Of a stretch of DNA of 64,000 bases, positions 47,935-56,221 are shown piece after piece. Within the stretch, counting starts at the first letter, position 1. Each line of letters starts with the position of its first letter. The translations under genes were made by a program, and so were the position numbers. Origin of the DNA: Ignatzschineria sp. F8392 (GTDB lineage: Bacteria; Pseudomonadota; Gammaproteobacteria; Cardiobacteriales; Wohlfahrtiimonadaceae); NCBI RefSeq assembly GCF_002252045.1, contig NZ_NEFF01000003.1, positions 186,001 to 250,000 of the forward strand. Reading direction: 5' to 3'. The notes below the pieces were generated by a model. That model was not told the DNA's origin. It was given only the letters and a program-made list of their open reading frames with translations, and did not search any database.

Positions 47935-48927
47935 ATGACAAGAGAAGCTCGAATTATCTTTATTATGGACCCTATTGAGTCCCTTCCCGCACAGAAAGAT
48001 ACAACAATCGGCATGATGATGGGCGCAGTGAGTTTAGGACTCCCCATCTACTATAGCCGTCAAGAATCGATCTACCTATTAGATGGCGCTGTCCAAACAA
48101 CGGCACAGAAGATCAATTTAAAACTCAAAAATGAGCGAGAACTTGCGAGCTTTGAGGATTGGTATCAACTAGATGAGGCTGAAAATATCATCTTTGGAGA
48201 GAATGATATTGTCCTTCAACGTAAAGATCCACCCTTCAACATGCACTATATCCATGCCACCTATCTCTTAGAGTTGATGGAGCGTCAAGGTGCTTTTGTC
48301 TGCAACCGCCCTGATTCACTACGCGATTGTAATGAGAAGATGTTCACCGCTTGGTTCCCAGAGTTAACGCCTCCTACTTTGGTCTCAAGCCAGAGTGATA
48401 AGATCAAAGCCTTTATCGCCCAGCATCACGACACGATCGTTAAGCCGCTCGATGGCATGGGGGGAAGCTCTATCTTCCGTGTGACAGAAAATGATCCTAA
48501 CTTAAATGTGATCCTTGAAACTATGACGGAGCATAATCAGACCTCCATTATGGTTCAACGCTATATTCCAGAGATTAAGAAGGGTGATAAGCGGATTATC
48601 CTCATCAATGGCGTTCCAGCACCCTACCTTCTTGCCCGAGTTCCTGCGGCAAATGAGACGCGTGGAAACCTTGCTGCCGGCGCAACAGGCGTTGTTCAAA
48701 CCCTCTCTGAGAATGATCGTCTCATCTGTGAAAAGTTGGGGCCTGAGCTTGTAAAACGGGGGCTCTACTTTGTGGGACTCGATGTGATCGGTGATTATCT
48801 AACCGAAATTAATGTCACAAGCCCAACCGGTATTCGCCAAATTGATACAGAGACAGGATCCTTTTTAGGACGTGATCTGATCGAAGCGCTGCTCAATCTC
48901 TGGCAAGAGCGAAAAAGTAGAGCGTAA
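47935..48927 (+). CDS. gshB: Glutathione synthetase
   Basis: 330 residues. ATP-grasp enzyme that joins gamma-glutamylcysteine and glycine. IIFIMDPIESL, KDPPFNMHYIHATYLLE, KPLDGMGGSSIFRV, and EINVTSPTGIRQI are the family motifs. The partner gshA is not in the window. Confidence 0.95.
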   Translation: MTREARIIFIMDPIESLPAQKDTTIGMMMGAVSLGLPIYYSRQESIYLLDGAVQTTAQKINLKLKNERELASFEDWYQLDEAENIIFGENDIVLQRKDPPFNMHYIHATYLLELMERQGAFVCNRPDSLRDCNEKMFTAWFPELTPPTLVSSQSDKIKAFIAQHHDTIVKPLDGMGGSSIFRVTENDPNLNVILETMTEHNQTSIMVQRYIPEIKKGDKRIILINGVPAPYLLARVPAANETRGNLAAGATGVVQTLSENDRLICEKLGPELVKRGLYFVGLDVIGDYLTEINVTSPTGIRQIDTETGSFLGRDLIEALLNLWQERKSRA

Positions 48928-49261
48928 TTATTTGACCAATTATTTAACCTCTATTCAAGCGTCATTCGAACGCTATTCAAACTCAATTTCAATAGAGTTC
49001 ATGGCGCTCATAGAGTTCAAATCTATGCTACCCCTCGATATAAGGGCTATCTAAAATATCAAGATCGAGATAGATCAATAGAGATCAATAGAGATTAAAA
49101 TAGGTCAAAATAGAAAAAGATAGGAGCAAAGATAGAATGCCGATCATATCGATATCTATCTCTGCACTTACCGATTCATTTCGATTTATCTCAACTCATC
49201 TCAAATTATCTTAATTTACCCAAATTTTAATTAACTCTCTCTATTTGATAGAAGGAATCGT
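48928..49261. other. 334-bp gap with degenerate repeats
   Basis: No gene. Overlapping decayed units (AATAGAGATCAATAGAGAT, AATAGGTCAAAATAG around 49070-49125; TCATCTCAAATTATC around 49175-49215) fill much of it. Confidence 0.5.
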
Positions 49262-50305
49262 ATGTCACTCAATCTCCAATCGCTACTTCAACGTTTAGAA
49301 AAAATCGTCAATATCCCCTCACCATCAGGCTATACAGAAGAGGCTCTTGCGGCAATCTTTAGTGAGTTAAGCCAGTTTGATCTCCCCATTGAGATAACCA
49401 ATAAAGGGGCGATTATTGCCAAAGTAGAAGGTCAAGAGAAGAATCGAGCACGCCTCCTGACAGCCCATGTCGATACATTAGGGGCAATGGTGAAAGAGGT
49501 TAAGAGTGATGGTCGCTTAAAACTGACAAAAATTGGGGGCTTTAACTGGAATGCAGTAGAGGGGGAGTATTGCCAGATCCATACTCGAGATGGCAAAACA
49601 TTTACCGGTACCATCTTAATGCATGAGACCTCCGTCCATGTCTATCAAAAAGCGGGAGAGCTTCCCCGTGATGATCACCATATTGAAGTACGCCTCGATG
49701 AGAAGAGTCGCTCTAAAGAGGAGACGCTTGAGCTAGGGATTGCGCCGGGAGATTTTGTCTCATTCGACCCTCGCTTTCAATATACAGCGAGCCAATTTAT
49801 TAAATCTCGTCATCTTGATGATAAAGCGAGCGTCGCCCTACTTCTCTCTCTCCTTGAGTGGCTCACAACCGCTGAAATCCCTCCCTATACGCTCTACTTC
49901 TACTTCTCTAATAATGAGGAGATCGGTTTTGGTGGAAATGCCTCTATTCCTGAAGAGGTCGTGGAGTATCTCGCTGTTGATATGGGGGCAATAGGTGATG
50001 GGCAGACAACCGATGAGTACTCCGTTTCAATCTGCGCAAAAGATTCATCAGGGCCCTATCACTATGCTCTCACAAATCAGATGATCACCTTAGCAAGAGA
50101 GAATAAGATTCCACATCAAGTCGACATCTACCCTTTCTATGGATCCGATGCTTCTGCGGCAATTCGTGCCGGATATGATATTCGCCATGCTTTAATTGGC
50201 CCAGGTATTGAATCCTCCCATGCACAAGAGCGAACACATATCGATTCGATGATTGCCACCTTCGATCTGCTCAAAGCTTATGTTTTTGCAGAGATGATCG
50301 ACTAG
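49262..50305 (+). CDS. M42 family metallopeptidase
   Basis: 347 residues. Co-catalytic zinc aminopeptidase fold: TAHVDTLGAMV, the bridging Asp in SRHLDDKASVALLL, the catalytic Glu pair in NNEEIGFGGNAS, VDMGAIGDG, and the late ESSHAQERTH His. A PDZ-like insert follows the first motif (about 70-180). M42 enzymes trim short peptides, but several bacterial members have other amidase roles. AAGGAA lies upstream. Stand-alone. Confidence 0.87.
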   Translation: MSLNLQSLLQRLEKIVNIPSPSGYTEEALAAIFSELSQFDLPIEITNKGAIIAKVEGQEKNRARLLTAHVDTLGAMVKEVKSDGRLKLTKIGGFNWNAVEGEYCQIHTRDGKTFTGTILMHETSVHVYQKAGELPRDDHHIEVRLDEKSRSKEETLELGIAPGDFVSFDPRFQYTASQFIKSRHLDDKASVALLLSLLEWLTTAEIPPYTLYFYFSNNEEIGFGGNASIPEEVVEYLAVDMGAIGDGQTTDEYSVSICAKDSSGPYHYALTNQMITLARENKIPHQVDIYPFYGSDASAAIRAGYDIRHALIGPGIESSHAQERTHIDSMIATFDLLKAYVFAEMID

Positions 50306-50476
50306 TGATACCACTATTTAATCATCGGCTATCGAATATCAATCATCGAGTATCAAATATCGAAAGGTGATGGCTGATGGTTGATGGTTGATCACTGATG
50401 AGTGAAGATAGAGAAATAGAATAGATGGTAATCCATCAGTAAAAAAATAGAACCGCTTAAAAAATAAAGGATAATT

Positions 50477-51343
50477 ATGTTACGTTCCATGACGGGATTT
50501 GCCCGCCAAACCACAACTAGCGATATCGGCCAATTGAATCTTGAGATTCGCAGTGTTAATAGTCGCTATCTAGACCCTACTTTCAAGATGCCGGAGCTCT
50601 TAAGAGCTTTAGAGCCAGAATTGAGGGAGCGTTTGCAAAAAGCAGTATCTCGCGGAAAGGTTGAGGTCGGTATCCGTATCAACTTTGATGATGCAGAGAG
50701 CCATCATCTTACCTTTAATGAACAAGCTGCAAAAGAGATCTTAGCGATCCATGAGAGCGCAAATGCCCTTTTAGGAAAAAAAGGGGAACTTACCGCGCTA
50801 GAGCTGATTCAACTTCCCGGCGTTATGCGCCCTACTTCTCTCGATGCCGAATCGATTAAAGGGAAGCTATTTGAGCTCTTTGATCACGCGATTATCGCCT
50901 TTTTAGCCAATAGAGAGCGTGAAGGTGAAAGATTGAAAGAGATGATGCTCGATCGCCTCAGCCAGATGGAAGTATTAGTTGAAAAAGCTAAAGAGCAACG
51001 TCCGATCGCGATTGAGAAGATTGAAGAGCGTCTCCTCTCTCGATTAGAGAAATTAGAGATCGAACATGATCCGCAACGCTTTGAACAAGAGCTTGTCTAT
51101 ATCACTCAACGTCTCGATATTGATGAAGAGATTGATCGTTTAACGGCACATATTGCAGAGATGCGAGATGTCTTCAATCGCAAAGAGCCGGTAGGACGCC
51201 GACTCGACTTCCTTACCCAAGAGCTCAATCGCGAAGCGAATACTTTAGGCTCAAAGTCACAAGATGTGATCCTCACACAGATCGGTGTTGACCTCAAAGT
51301 ATTAATTGAGCAGATTCGTGAACAGATTCAAAACATCGAGTAA
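50477..51343 (+). CDS. yicC: YicC family endoribonuclease
   Basis: 288 residues. MLRSMTGFARQTT and LEIRSVNSRYLDPTFKMPE at the start and RLDFLTQELNREANTLGSK with the final LKVLIEQIREQIQNIE at the end are the diagnostic ends of YicC. E. coli YicC is an RNase that promotes decay of RyhB. Often next to gmk; here tRNA-Arg follows. Confidence 0.93.
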   Translation: MLRSMTGFARQTTTSDIGQLNLEIRSVNSRYLDPTFKMPELLRALEPELRERLQKAVSRGKVEVGIRINFDDAESHHLTFNEQAAKEILAIHESANALLGKKGELTALELIQLPGVMRPTSLDAESIKGKLFELFDHAIIAFLANREREGERLKEMMLDRLSQMEVLVEKAKEQRPIAIEKIEERLLSRLEKLEIEHDPQRFEQELVYITQRLDIDEEIDRLTAHIAEMRDVFNRKEPVGRRLDFLTQELNREANTLGSKSQDVILTQIGVDLKVLIEQIREQIQNIE

Positions 51344-51398
51344 GCGAAAACATTATTCCCATCATCTCTATTCAATGTTATAATAGCTCACTTTAAAG

Positions 51399-51474
51399 CG
51401 CCTATAGCTCAGTTGGATAGAGTGTTGGTTTCCGAAACCAAAGGTCAGAGGTTCAATTCCTCTTAGGCGCGCCA
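51399..51474 (+). tRNA. tRNA-Arg (anticodon CCG)
   Basis: Complete cloverleaf with encoded CCA: acceptor GCGCCTA/TAGGCGC, D arm GCTC..GAGT, anticodon arm TTGGT-TTCCGAA-ACCAA giving CCG (reads CGG), T arm AGAGG-TTCAATT-CCTCT. TATAAT at 51380-51385 is a suitable -10. The last base may be off by one. tRNA-Arg(CCG) genes are frequent integration sites, and accessory-type DNA follows. Confidence 0.93.
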
Positions 51475-51484
51475 TTTAGTGTTT

Positions 51485-51533
51485 AAAGCGGTTTAATAGA
51501 GTTAACTTAATTCTCATTAAACCGCTTTTTTAC
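51485..51533 (+). terminator. tRNA-Arg terminator
   Basis: Perfect 13-bp stem AAAGCGGTTTAAT/ATTAAACCGCTTT (51485-51497 with 51516-51528), ending in a T-run. Confidence 0.9.
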
Positions 51534-51597
51534 TGCCTTTTCAAAGATCAGAGTTAATTCTTGTTTTATCCTGTTTCGTTTACTCACTGAACTTTTT

Positions 51598-51654
51598 ACG
51601 GCATATTTTACGGTATCAAACACTCTATTTACATTTATACCGTAAACTACGGTA
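51598..51654. repeat. ACGGTA iterons after tRNA-Arg, possible att region
   Basis: Within 57 bp: ACGGCA (51598), ACGGTA (51610), inverted TACCGTA (51638) and ACGGTA (51649). Such short direct and inverted sites beside a tRNA 3' end resemble arm sites of tyrosine integrases. No integrase gene and no second tRNA-end copy is visible, so at best a remnant. Confidence 0.45.
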
Positions 51655-51854
51655 CTAACACTCAAAAAATGGCCCTATAACTCCATATAACATAAGGCTT
51701 CTATCATCTACTTAGCCAAAAGAATCTTAACTATTTTCAAAAGATCTAATGTCATTCCTGGCAGACTTCATAGACAAATGTGACACAAAAGAGAATAATG
51801 AAAGAGCGCTTAAAGAGGCGGGGATCTCGCTATCTAATACAAAAAGGAGGAAAT

Positions 51855-52427
51855 ATGGAGATCGAAATTACTCGGAAAGATGAGCAGAGGTTATCAGGAT
51901 TTTATTTTTATATTCAAGATGTATCTCATGAAATAAGAATATCTATTCAAAATTTGATAAATAACAAAGACAAAACTCCAAATACTCTACCCCAAAACGA
52001 GGCTCTTGTTTTTTATGCATCTCTAAGAATAGCACTAAACACTATCGCTATAGGCATATGTAAAGTGTCTGAGGCAATTGAAGCTAAGGATATCAGTAGA
52101 CTGCTAAACAGTCTTTCCATAGAGAGCGCGGAAAATTTAAAAAATTTTAAAAAAAAGTATTACTTGGAGGATATTAAAGAATATAGAAATACTTATGCAG
52201 TCCATCCGCTCAATAAAGATAAAGAGTTTCCATCATGTTTGGAACTAACTCGCACATTAGAAAAGGCATTAAAACTTAAAATGTTGAATAACAGCAATAC
52301 ATCTATTGACTGTATTCTAGACTCGCTTGAGTATATTCATGGGAAAAAAAATGGCAACGGGCTTTTATGTATAATCAGCAAGCTTGGACGCGAGCTACAA
52401 AAAAAAATAAATTTAGTTAGACCTTAA
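51855..52427 (+). CDS. HEPN-like hypothetical protein
   Basis: 190 residues from the ATG at 51855, which has AAGGAGG just upstream; the frame opens 25 codons earlier. All-helical, Lys/Asn/Ile-rich, visibly more AT-rich than the core genes. It holds an R-x5-H motif, RNTYAVH (Arg111, His117), preceded by a helix and followed by PLNKD, as in HEPN RNases of toxin and abortive-infection systems. No nucleotidyltransferase or antitoxin gene is adjacent. HEPN membership is inferred from this motif alone; I recognise no named family. Confidence 0.6.
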   Translation: MEIEITRKDEQRLSGFYFYIQDVSHEIRISIQNLINNKDKTPNTLPQNEALVFYASLRIALNTIAIGICKVSEAIEAKDISRLLNSLSIESAENLKNFKKKYYLEDIKEYRNTYAVHPLNKDKEFPSCLELTRTLEKALKLKMLNNSNTSIDCILDSLEYIHGKKNGNGLLCIISKLGRELQKKINLVRP

Positions 52428-52740
52428 AACAAAATACCCCCTCGATTGAGACTCTTCTCTACCTATATCACTTTATGCTGATGTTTTCGCTCTACTTCTT
52501 GTAGCATAAGCGCCACGGCAGTGATTATTCTACCAAAAGAAAAAGCTATTAATCGCAATGACTAATAGCTTTCTTTCATATCACTTTATAAACCCACACC
52601 TTTTTATAATTACAATATTTTTGAAGCTTTATTGCTCTAATGTAAATATTATTTATAAATTATTGTTTTCTTTAAATATAAATATAGAATATTAACAAGA
52701 GAGTTTAAAAATTCAAATCAACTGATATAAGAGGCAATAC
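52428..52740. other. 313-bp gap after the HEPN-like gene
   Basis: No gene; contains a terminator (own entry) and an AT-rich stretch that must hold the promoter of the next gene. Confidence 0.5.
52542..52578 (+). terminator. Terminator in the accessory stretch
   Basis: 10-bp stem AAAGCTATTA/TAATAGCTTT (52542-52551 with 52563-52572), then CTTTC. Confidence 0.65.
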
Positions 52741-53028
52741 ATGAAGGTTTTGACAACATCTTTCATGTTCATCATTCTATTATCTCTTTCAAGCTTTGCA
52801 TTCGCGCAGAGTGATGATGAGATTAAAAACATCATTATTAAACAATCTATCGCTTCTTATCCTGGAAATTGTCCATGCCCCTACAATTCAGCTAAAAATG
52901 GTAGTCGTTGCGGAAAACGCAGTGCTTATAACAAAAGAGGCGGTTATGCGCCTAAATGTTATCCTGAAGATATCTCTCCTCAAGAATTAAGAGAATGGAA
53001 ACAACGAAACCAATCTCGTAAAAAATAA
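52741..53028 (+). CDS. Small secreted cysteine-containing protein
   Basis: 95 residues. A clear Sec signal peptide (cut near AFA at 22). The mature 73 residues have four cysteines: CPC (44, 46), Cys57 in NGSRCGKRSAY, and Cys73 in APKCYPEDIS, then a very basic end (RNQSRKK). The CPCPYNSAKNGSRCGKRSAY region is reminiscent of small conserved unknown proteins in proteobacteria, often on mobile DNA. Two disulfides in the periplasm are likely. Function unknown. Confidence 0.7.
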   Translation: MKVLTTSFMFIILLSLSSFAFAQSDDEIKNIIIKQSIASYPGNCPCPYNSAKNGSRCGKRSAYNKRGGYAPKCYPEDISPQELREWKQRNQSRKK

Positions 53029-53158
53029 AAAACGATCTAATTCATTATCGATCGACTCTTCTTAAAGTTTTAAGCATTTTCAAAGCACCATCTCACCATT
53101 AAAATGCTTCTTTTATCTCCCCTTTTCACAGCAAAACCATCTAATTCCCCTCCATTTC

Positions 53159-53226
53159 ATTATATTTATGTAATTGAGTGCGCAATTGATTGACCATTGC
53201 AACTATATAATTTACATTTATGTGTT
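53159..53226 (+). promoter_or_regulatory. Autoregulatory operators of the S24 repressor
   Basis: Two copies of a palindrome ATTACAT-WW-ATGTAAT: O1 53159-53174 (15/16 matches) and O2 53211-53226 (13/16). O2 begins on the last base of a TATAAT (53206-53211), 20 bp before the repressor ATG. This is the expected layout for self-repression. Confidence 0.7.
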
Positions 53227-53245
53227 AACTAGAGAGGTGTTAAAA

Positions 53246-53902
53246 ATGAAAGAAGCAGCAAGAATTAGAGCAGAAAACTTAAAAGCATGGATTGATCGCT
53301 ATTACGGGGGAAAACAAGCTGCCTTTATTGAGAAGACCGGGATGAATCAAGGTGAGCTCTCGGCCCTTATTAATGGTCGCCGTGTTTTTGGGGAGCGAAA
53401 AGCGCGTTCCATCGAAGAGTTAGCAGAGATGCCCAATATGTATCTCGAGCAGACGGAAGAGCCCGATGTTCCTATCAATCCTGCCGCGCTACAAGGAATG
53501 ATCCCGGTGATCTCTTGGGTTGCAGCGGGTCATTTTAGTGATGCCGGCCAAATTCCAGCAGATGATCTCATTAAATGGGTTCCCTGCCCTGCACCCCATA
53601 GTAAAGGGACTTTTGCTCTTAAAGTCTCCGGCATTAGTATGATGAATCCTAATGGTAGCCCCTCTTTTGAAGATGGCGATATTATCTTTGTCGATCCCGC
53701 GAAGATGCCGGAAAACAAATCATGCATCATCGTGACACTTGAAGGGAGTGATAGCGCTACCTTCAAACAATTGGTCATTGAACCAGATGGTAAAAAATAT
53801 ATTATCCCTCTCAATCCTAACTGGGGCGATAAGCCGATAGAGATTCGTGGAAATGCCTCTATCAATGGTGTTGTGATCGGAAAATGGGTTGATATCTGCT
53901 AA
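53246..53902 (+). CDS. LexA/CI-like repressor, XRE + S24 peptidase
   Basis: 218 residues from the ATG at 53246 (GAGAGG upstream); the frame opens 24 codons earlier across the operator. N-terminal HTH about 10-62 (QAAFIEKTGMNQGELSALINGRR). C-terminal S24 autoprotease: cleavage site Ala94-Gly95 (VAAGHF), nucleophile Ser131 (GISMMNP), base Lys174 (TFKQL); the 43-residue spacing is that of phage CI. It should be inactivated by RecA-stimulated self-cleavage. Operators with a shared palindrome lie at its own promoter and at the next gene's. No prophage genes are nearby. Confidence 0.88.
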   Translation: MKEAARIRAENLKAWIDRYYGGKQAAFIEKTGMNQGELSALINGRRVFGERKARSIEELAEMPNMYLEQTEEPDVPINPAALQGMIPVISWVAAGHFSDAGQIPADDLIKWVPCPAPHSKGTFALKVSGISMMNPNGSPSFEDGDIIFVDPAKMPENKSCIIVTLEGSDSATFKQLVIEPDGKKYIIPLNPNWGDKPIEIRGNASINGVVIGKWVDIC

Positions 53903-54256
53903 TAATTAGAGAGCAGATATCGCTCGATTCATTCAAGCGTCCGATCGTTTGATCTATTCATTGCATCAATAAGATTGATCATTCTCCTATTTCTCTTTAC
54001 CTCACTCTTTATCCACCACTTTTAAATGTACGATGCACTCAATATATTCTCCTTTTATTCCAATGAGTTACAATTACAGCATCTAAAACCGTAAAAGTTC
54101 CAGCAGAAATATTACAAATATGTATTGCAATAACCATTACATAAATGTAATATTTATTACATCAAAGATCCCCACATGATCTAACTGCAAAAACAGATAA
54201 GAGTGATTAAGTCGATTCTAAGAGAGCTCAACTGCGTCACTAAAAGGAGAAGAGAG
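53903..54256. other. 354-bp gap with the operator-controlled promoter
   Basis: No gene. Its 3' half holds the promoter and operators of the 107-aa gene (own entry). Confidence 0.6.
54111..54162 (+). promoter_or_regulatory. Repressor-controlled promoter of the 107-aa gene
   Basis: TTGCAA (54125-54130), exactly 17 bp, TAATAT (54148-54153). A perfect operator ATTACATAAATGTAAT (54136-54151) covers spacer and -10; a second, 14/16, is at 54111-54126 over the -35; a half-site ATTACAT is at 54156-54162. Same palindrome as at the S24 repressor gene. Confidence 0.75.
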
Positions 54257-54580
54257 ATGTTATTGACCGATCTATTAAACTTATTGCTGACTCAACGCCA
54301 AAAAGAGAATCTTCGTATTAAGAGAGAGCGCCATTTTAACAATGTTTTATTAATCGCCAATGAATTTAGTGCTGAAACCCCCAAGGCAATTGACGAGAAG
54401 ATCACAAAAGCAGAGATCCAGCTACAAAAAGCACCTTTTTGGAGACGCAAAGAGCTAAAAGTATTAACTGAAGCACTCTATCACGCTCAAAAATTGATTA
54501 ATCGCCGGCATCAATTGATCCAAAATAGAGAACCTCACTCTCCTGTTCCTTTCGTCCTACTCAGGAAAGAAGCAGCATAA
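54257..54580 (+). CDS. Unknown basic helical protein under the S24 repressor
   Basis: 107 residues from the ATG at 54257 with AAGGAG eight bases upstream; the frame opens 18 codons earlier. Predicted nearly all helix, strongly basic (FWRRKELKVL, LINRRHQLIQNRE), no signal peptide or membrane helix. I do not recognise it. Its promoter carries a perfect S24-repressor operator, so it should be induced when that repressor is cleaved, such as after DNA damage. Confidence 0.65.
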   Translation: MLLTDLLNLLLTQRQKENLRIKRERHFNNVLLIANEFSAETPKAIDEKITKAEIQLQKAPFWRRKELKVLTEALYHAQKLINRRHQLIQNREPHSPVPFVLLRKEAA

Positions 54581-54628
54581 TTCCGAATGATGCCACTAAG
54601 CGCACACTAAAATTTTACACCACAATAA

Positions 54629-54675
54629 GAAGAGGCTGACAAATAGAATGTCAGCCTCTTTGGGTTTTCTACAAC
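54629..54675 (+). terminator. Terminator after the 107-aa gene
   Basis: 12-bp stem AAGAGGCTGACA/TGTCAGCCTCTT (54630-54641 with 54649-54660), then TTGGGTTTTC. Confidence 0.75.
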
Positions 54676-54804
54676 CTACGATGGTTTCCATCTACTATTA
54701 AAGAGTAAGCTAGATGGATTAAGTCGCTTTCAAATGATTACGAATAAGGAAGCAATTATCGCCCCACCTATTCGCTCTACTATAAAGTCGACTATTGAAT
54801 CCTA

Positions 54805-55692
54805 CTACTCTCCAATATGCTTTCCAAAATTGGTGCTACTTCCCATACCTTTTTCAATAAAGGCCGCTTCAATTTGAGAGCAAGGCGTTGTCTCTCTAAT
54901 CTTACGCTTCGCATTGCGCTTCTCAGTAGCAGTTAAACCACTATTACGGTCAACTTTCGCCATACGATCTACACAACGATTATATCCAGAGATAAAGAGC
55001 GCTCGATCCTGCTTATATTGCTCAACTGCAAGATTATTTTTCTCTTTCCAAACGCGTTTCCAGATATCACAATCTGCCGTCGCGGCATGGCTTTCAGCAC
55101 AAAACTGTGGATGAATCGCTTGTAGCTCCATCAATGAGAGCGGTATTAACATCTCATAGCTCTTCTCATCTCGCACATCTTTCCATAATTGGCAAAGTGT
55201 CGATTCTGTTGGATTTTTGCCACAAAATTGGTGCTCATGACGATAGAGATTATCTAAGTTCTCTTCAAAAAGAACTTTCTTCCCTTCAATCTTTGCGTTC
55301 TTTACCAATTTATTGAAAGCGTTACACTCAACCTTCTCATGTGCAGTTGTCGCTTCATTACAGGCCATTGCATCATAGACCGAGAGAACTTCTTGCCAAT
55401 TCTTTTCACCATGTTCACGCTCAAGTCTCGCTTCGATCTCAGCAAAATGCTCCATCTCTTGATCTAATGCAGCTTGGTCTAATGCTTTCTGTGCAGCGAT
55501 ACAAGCTTGATCATTCTCCACAAGTGCAACTCCTTTATCGCCTCCCTTTTTGCGAGCATTATCGAGGCGCTTCTCACAGTTTTTGACCATATCTTGGGCT
55601 TTATTGAGGTGCTTCATATAGTAGGTTTCATCATGATCACCACATGCGGCAAGTCCAAATACTAACCCTACAACTATTGCGATTTTCTTCAT
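54805..55692 (-). CDS. Cysteine-rich lipoprotein with EexN-like N-terminus
   Basis: 295 residues. Lipobox LAAC with Cys17. Residues 20-75 (TYYMKHLNKAQDMVKNCE ... NDQACIAAQKALDQ) resemble EexN-family entry-exclusion lipoproteins, which are normally only 70-90 residues. The rest holds three cysteine-pair modules: Cys111/123, Cys157/167 (QFCGKNPTESTLCQLWKDV) and Cys198/208 (QFCAESHAATADCDIWKRV); the last two are clear duplicates with C-x9-C and a trailing W-K. A final Cys240/271 pair follows. No conjugation genes nearby. Role unknown; surface or periplasmic exclusion or binding is possible. Confidence 0.75.
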   Translation of the reverse strand: MKKIAIVVGLVFGLAACGDHDETYYMKHLNKAQDMVKNCEKRLDNARKKGGDKGVALVENDQACIAAQKALDQAALDQEMEHFAEIEARLEREHGEKNWQEVLSVYDAMACNEATTAHEKVECNAFNKLVKNAKIEGKKVLFEENLDNLYRHEHQFCGKNPTESTLCQLWKDVRDEKSYEMLIPLSLMELQAIHPQFCAESHAATADCDIWKRVWKEKNNLAVEQYKQDRALFISGYNRCVDRMAKVDRNSGLTATEKRNAKRKIRETTPCSQIEAAFIEKGMGSSTNFGKHIGE

Positions 55693-55855
55693 CTCTCTTT
55701 GCCTTTTATCTTAAGTACAATGGGATAGTAGAGATCAAAGATCAAAATACTGCTCCTCTATTCAATGGAGAGCTCCTTCGATCTTCAGCAATCATTCACT
55801 CTTATAAGGACCGATCACTGCCCTTAATCTAATCTCTACAACTATTCCGCTTCTC

Positions 55856-55900
55856 GTTTCTAATATTTTTGTTTCTAATACTTCTGCTTCTAATACTTTT
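55856..55900 (+). repeat. 15-bp tandem repeat GTTTCTAATACTTCT
   Basis: Three consecutive 15-bp units with two to three differences each. Confidence 0.88.
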
Positions 55901-56132
55901 CTTTATTAATTTGCATTAATATTTACATATTATAGATAATCAGCGCTTAAATAGAAAGATTCCCCTGGGGAAAGTCTACATCGATCAAGCTTCTGCGCAA
56001 TATCTGTCCGATACCTACACGATATCTGCATAATAATAACGCCTTTATCTCCTAGAAATATCTCCATTGAAAAAAGAGTGCCGGCACCTCTTTCTACTTT
56101 AAAAATGCTCTGCTACAGTGGTAGGAATTTAT

Positions 56133-56146
56133 TTGATTTAGATCAA
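56133..56146 (+). promoter_or_regulatory. Perfect FNR box before the AEC transporter gene
   Basis: TTGAT-TTAG-ATCAA matches the FNR consensus in all ten defined bases, 76 bp before the ATG. The matching -10 is poor, so activation is less certain than at feo. Confidence 0.6.
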
Positions 56147-56221
56147 TCTCGCCTCATCGATGGGGCTGATCGAACATCATCGCGAATAAAACCACTTCCC
56201 CTTTCATTGAGCACTTTTGTC

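Larger units (their letters stand above)
55693..56221. other. Divergent 529-bp region between the lipoprotein and AEC transporter genes
   Basis: No credible gene; the AEC frame is open from 56078, but its good start is 56222. The region contains a 15-bp repeat and an FNR box (own entries). Confidence 0.55.
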
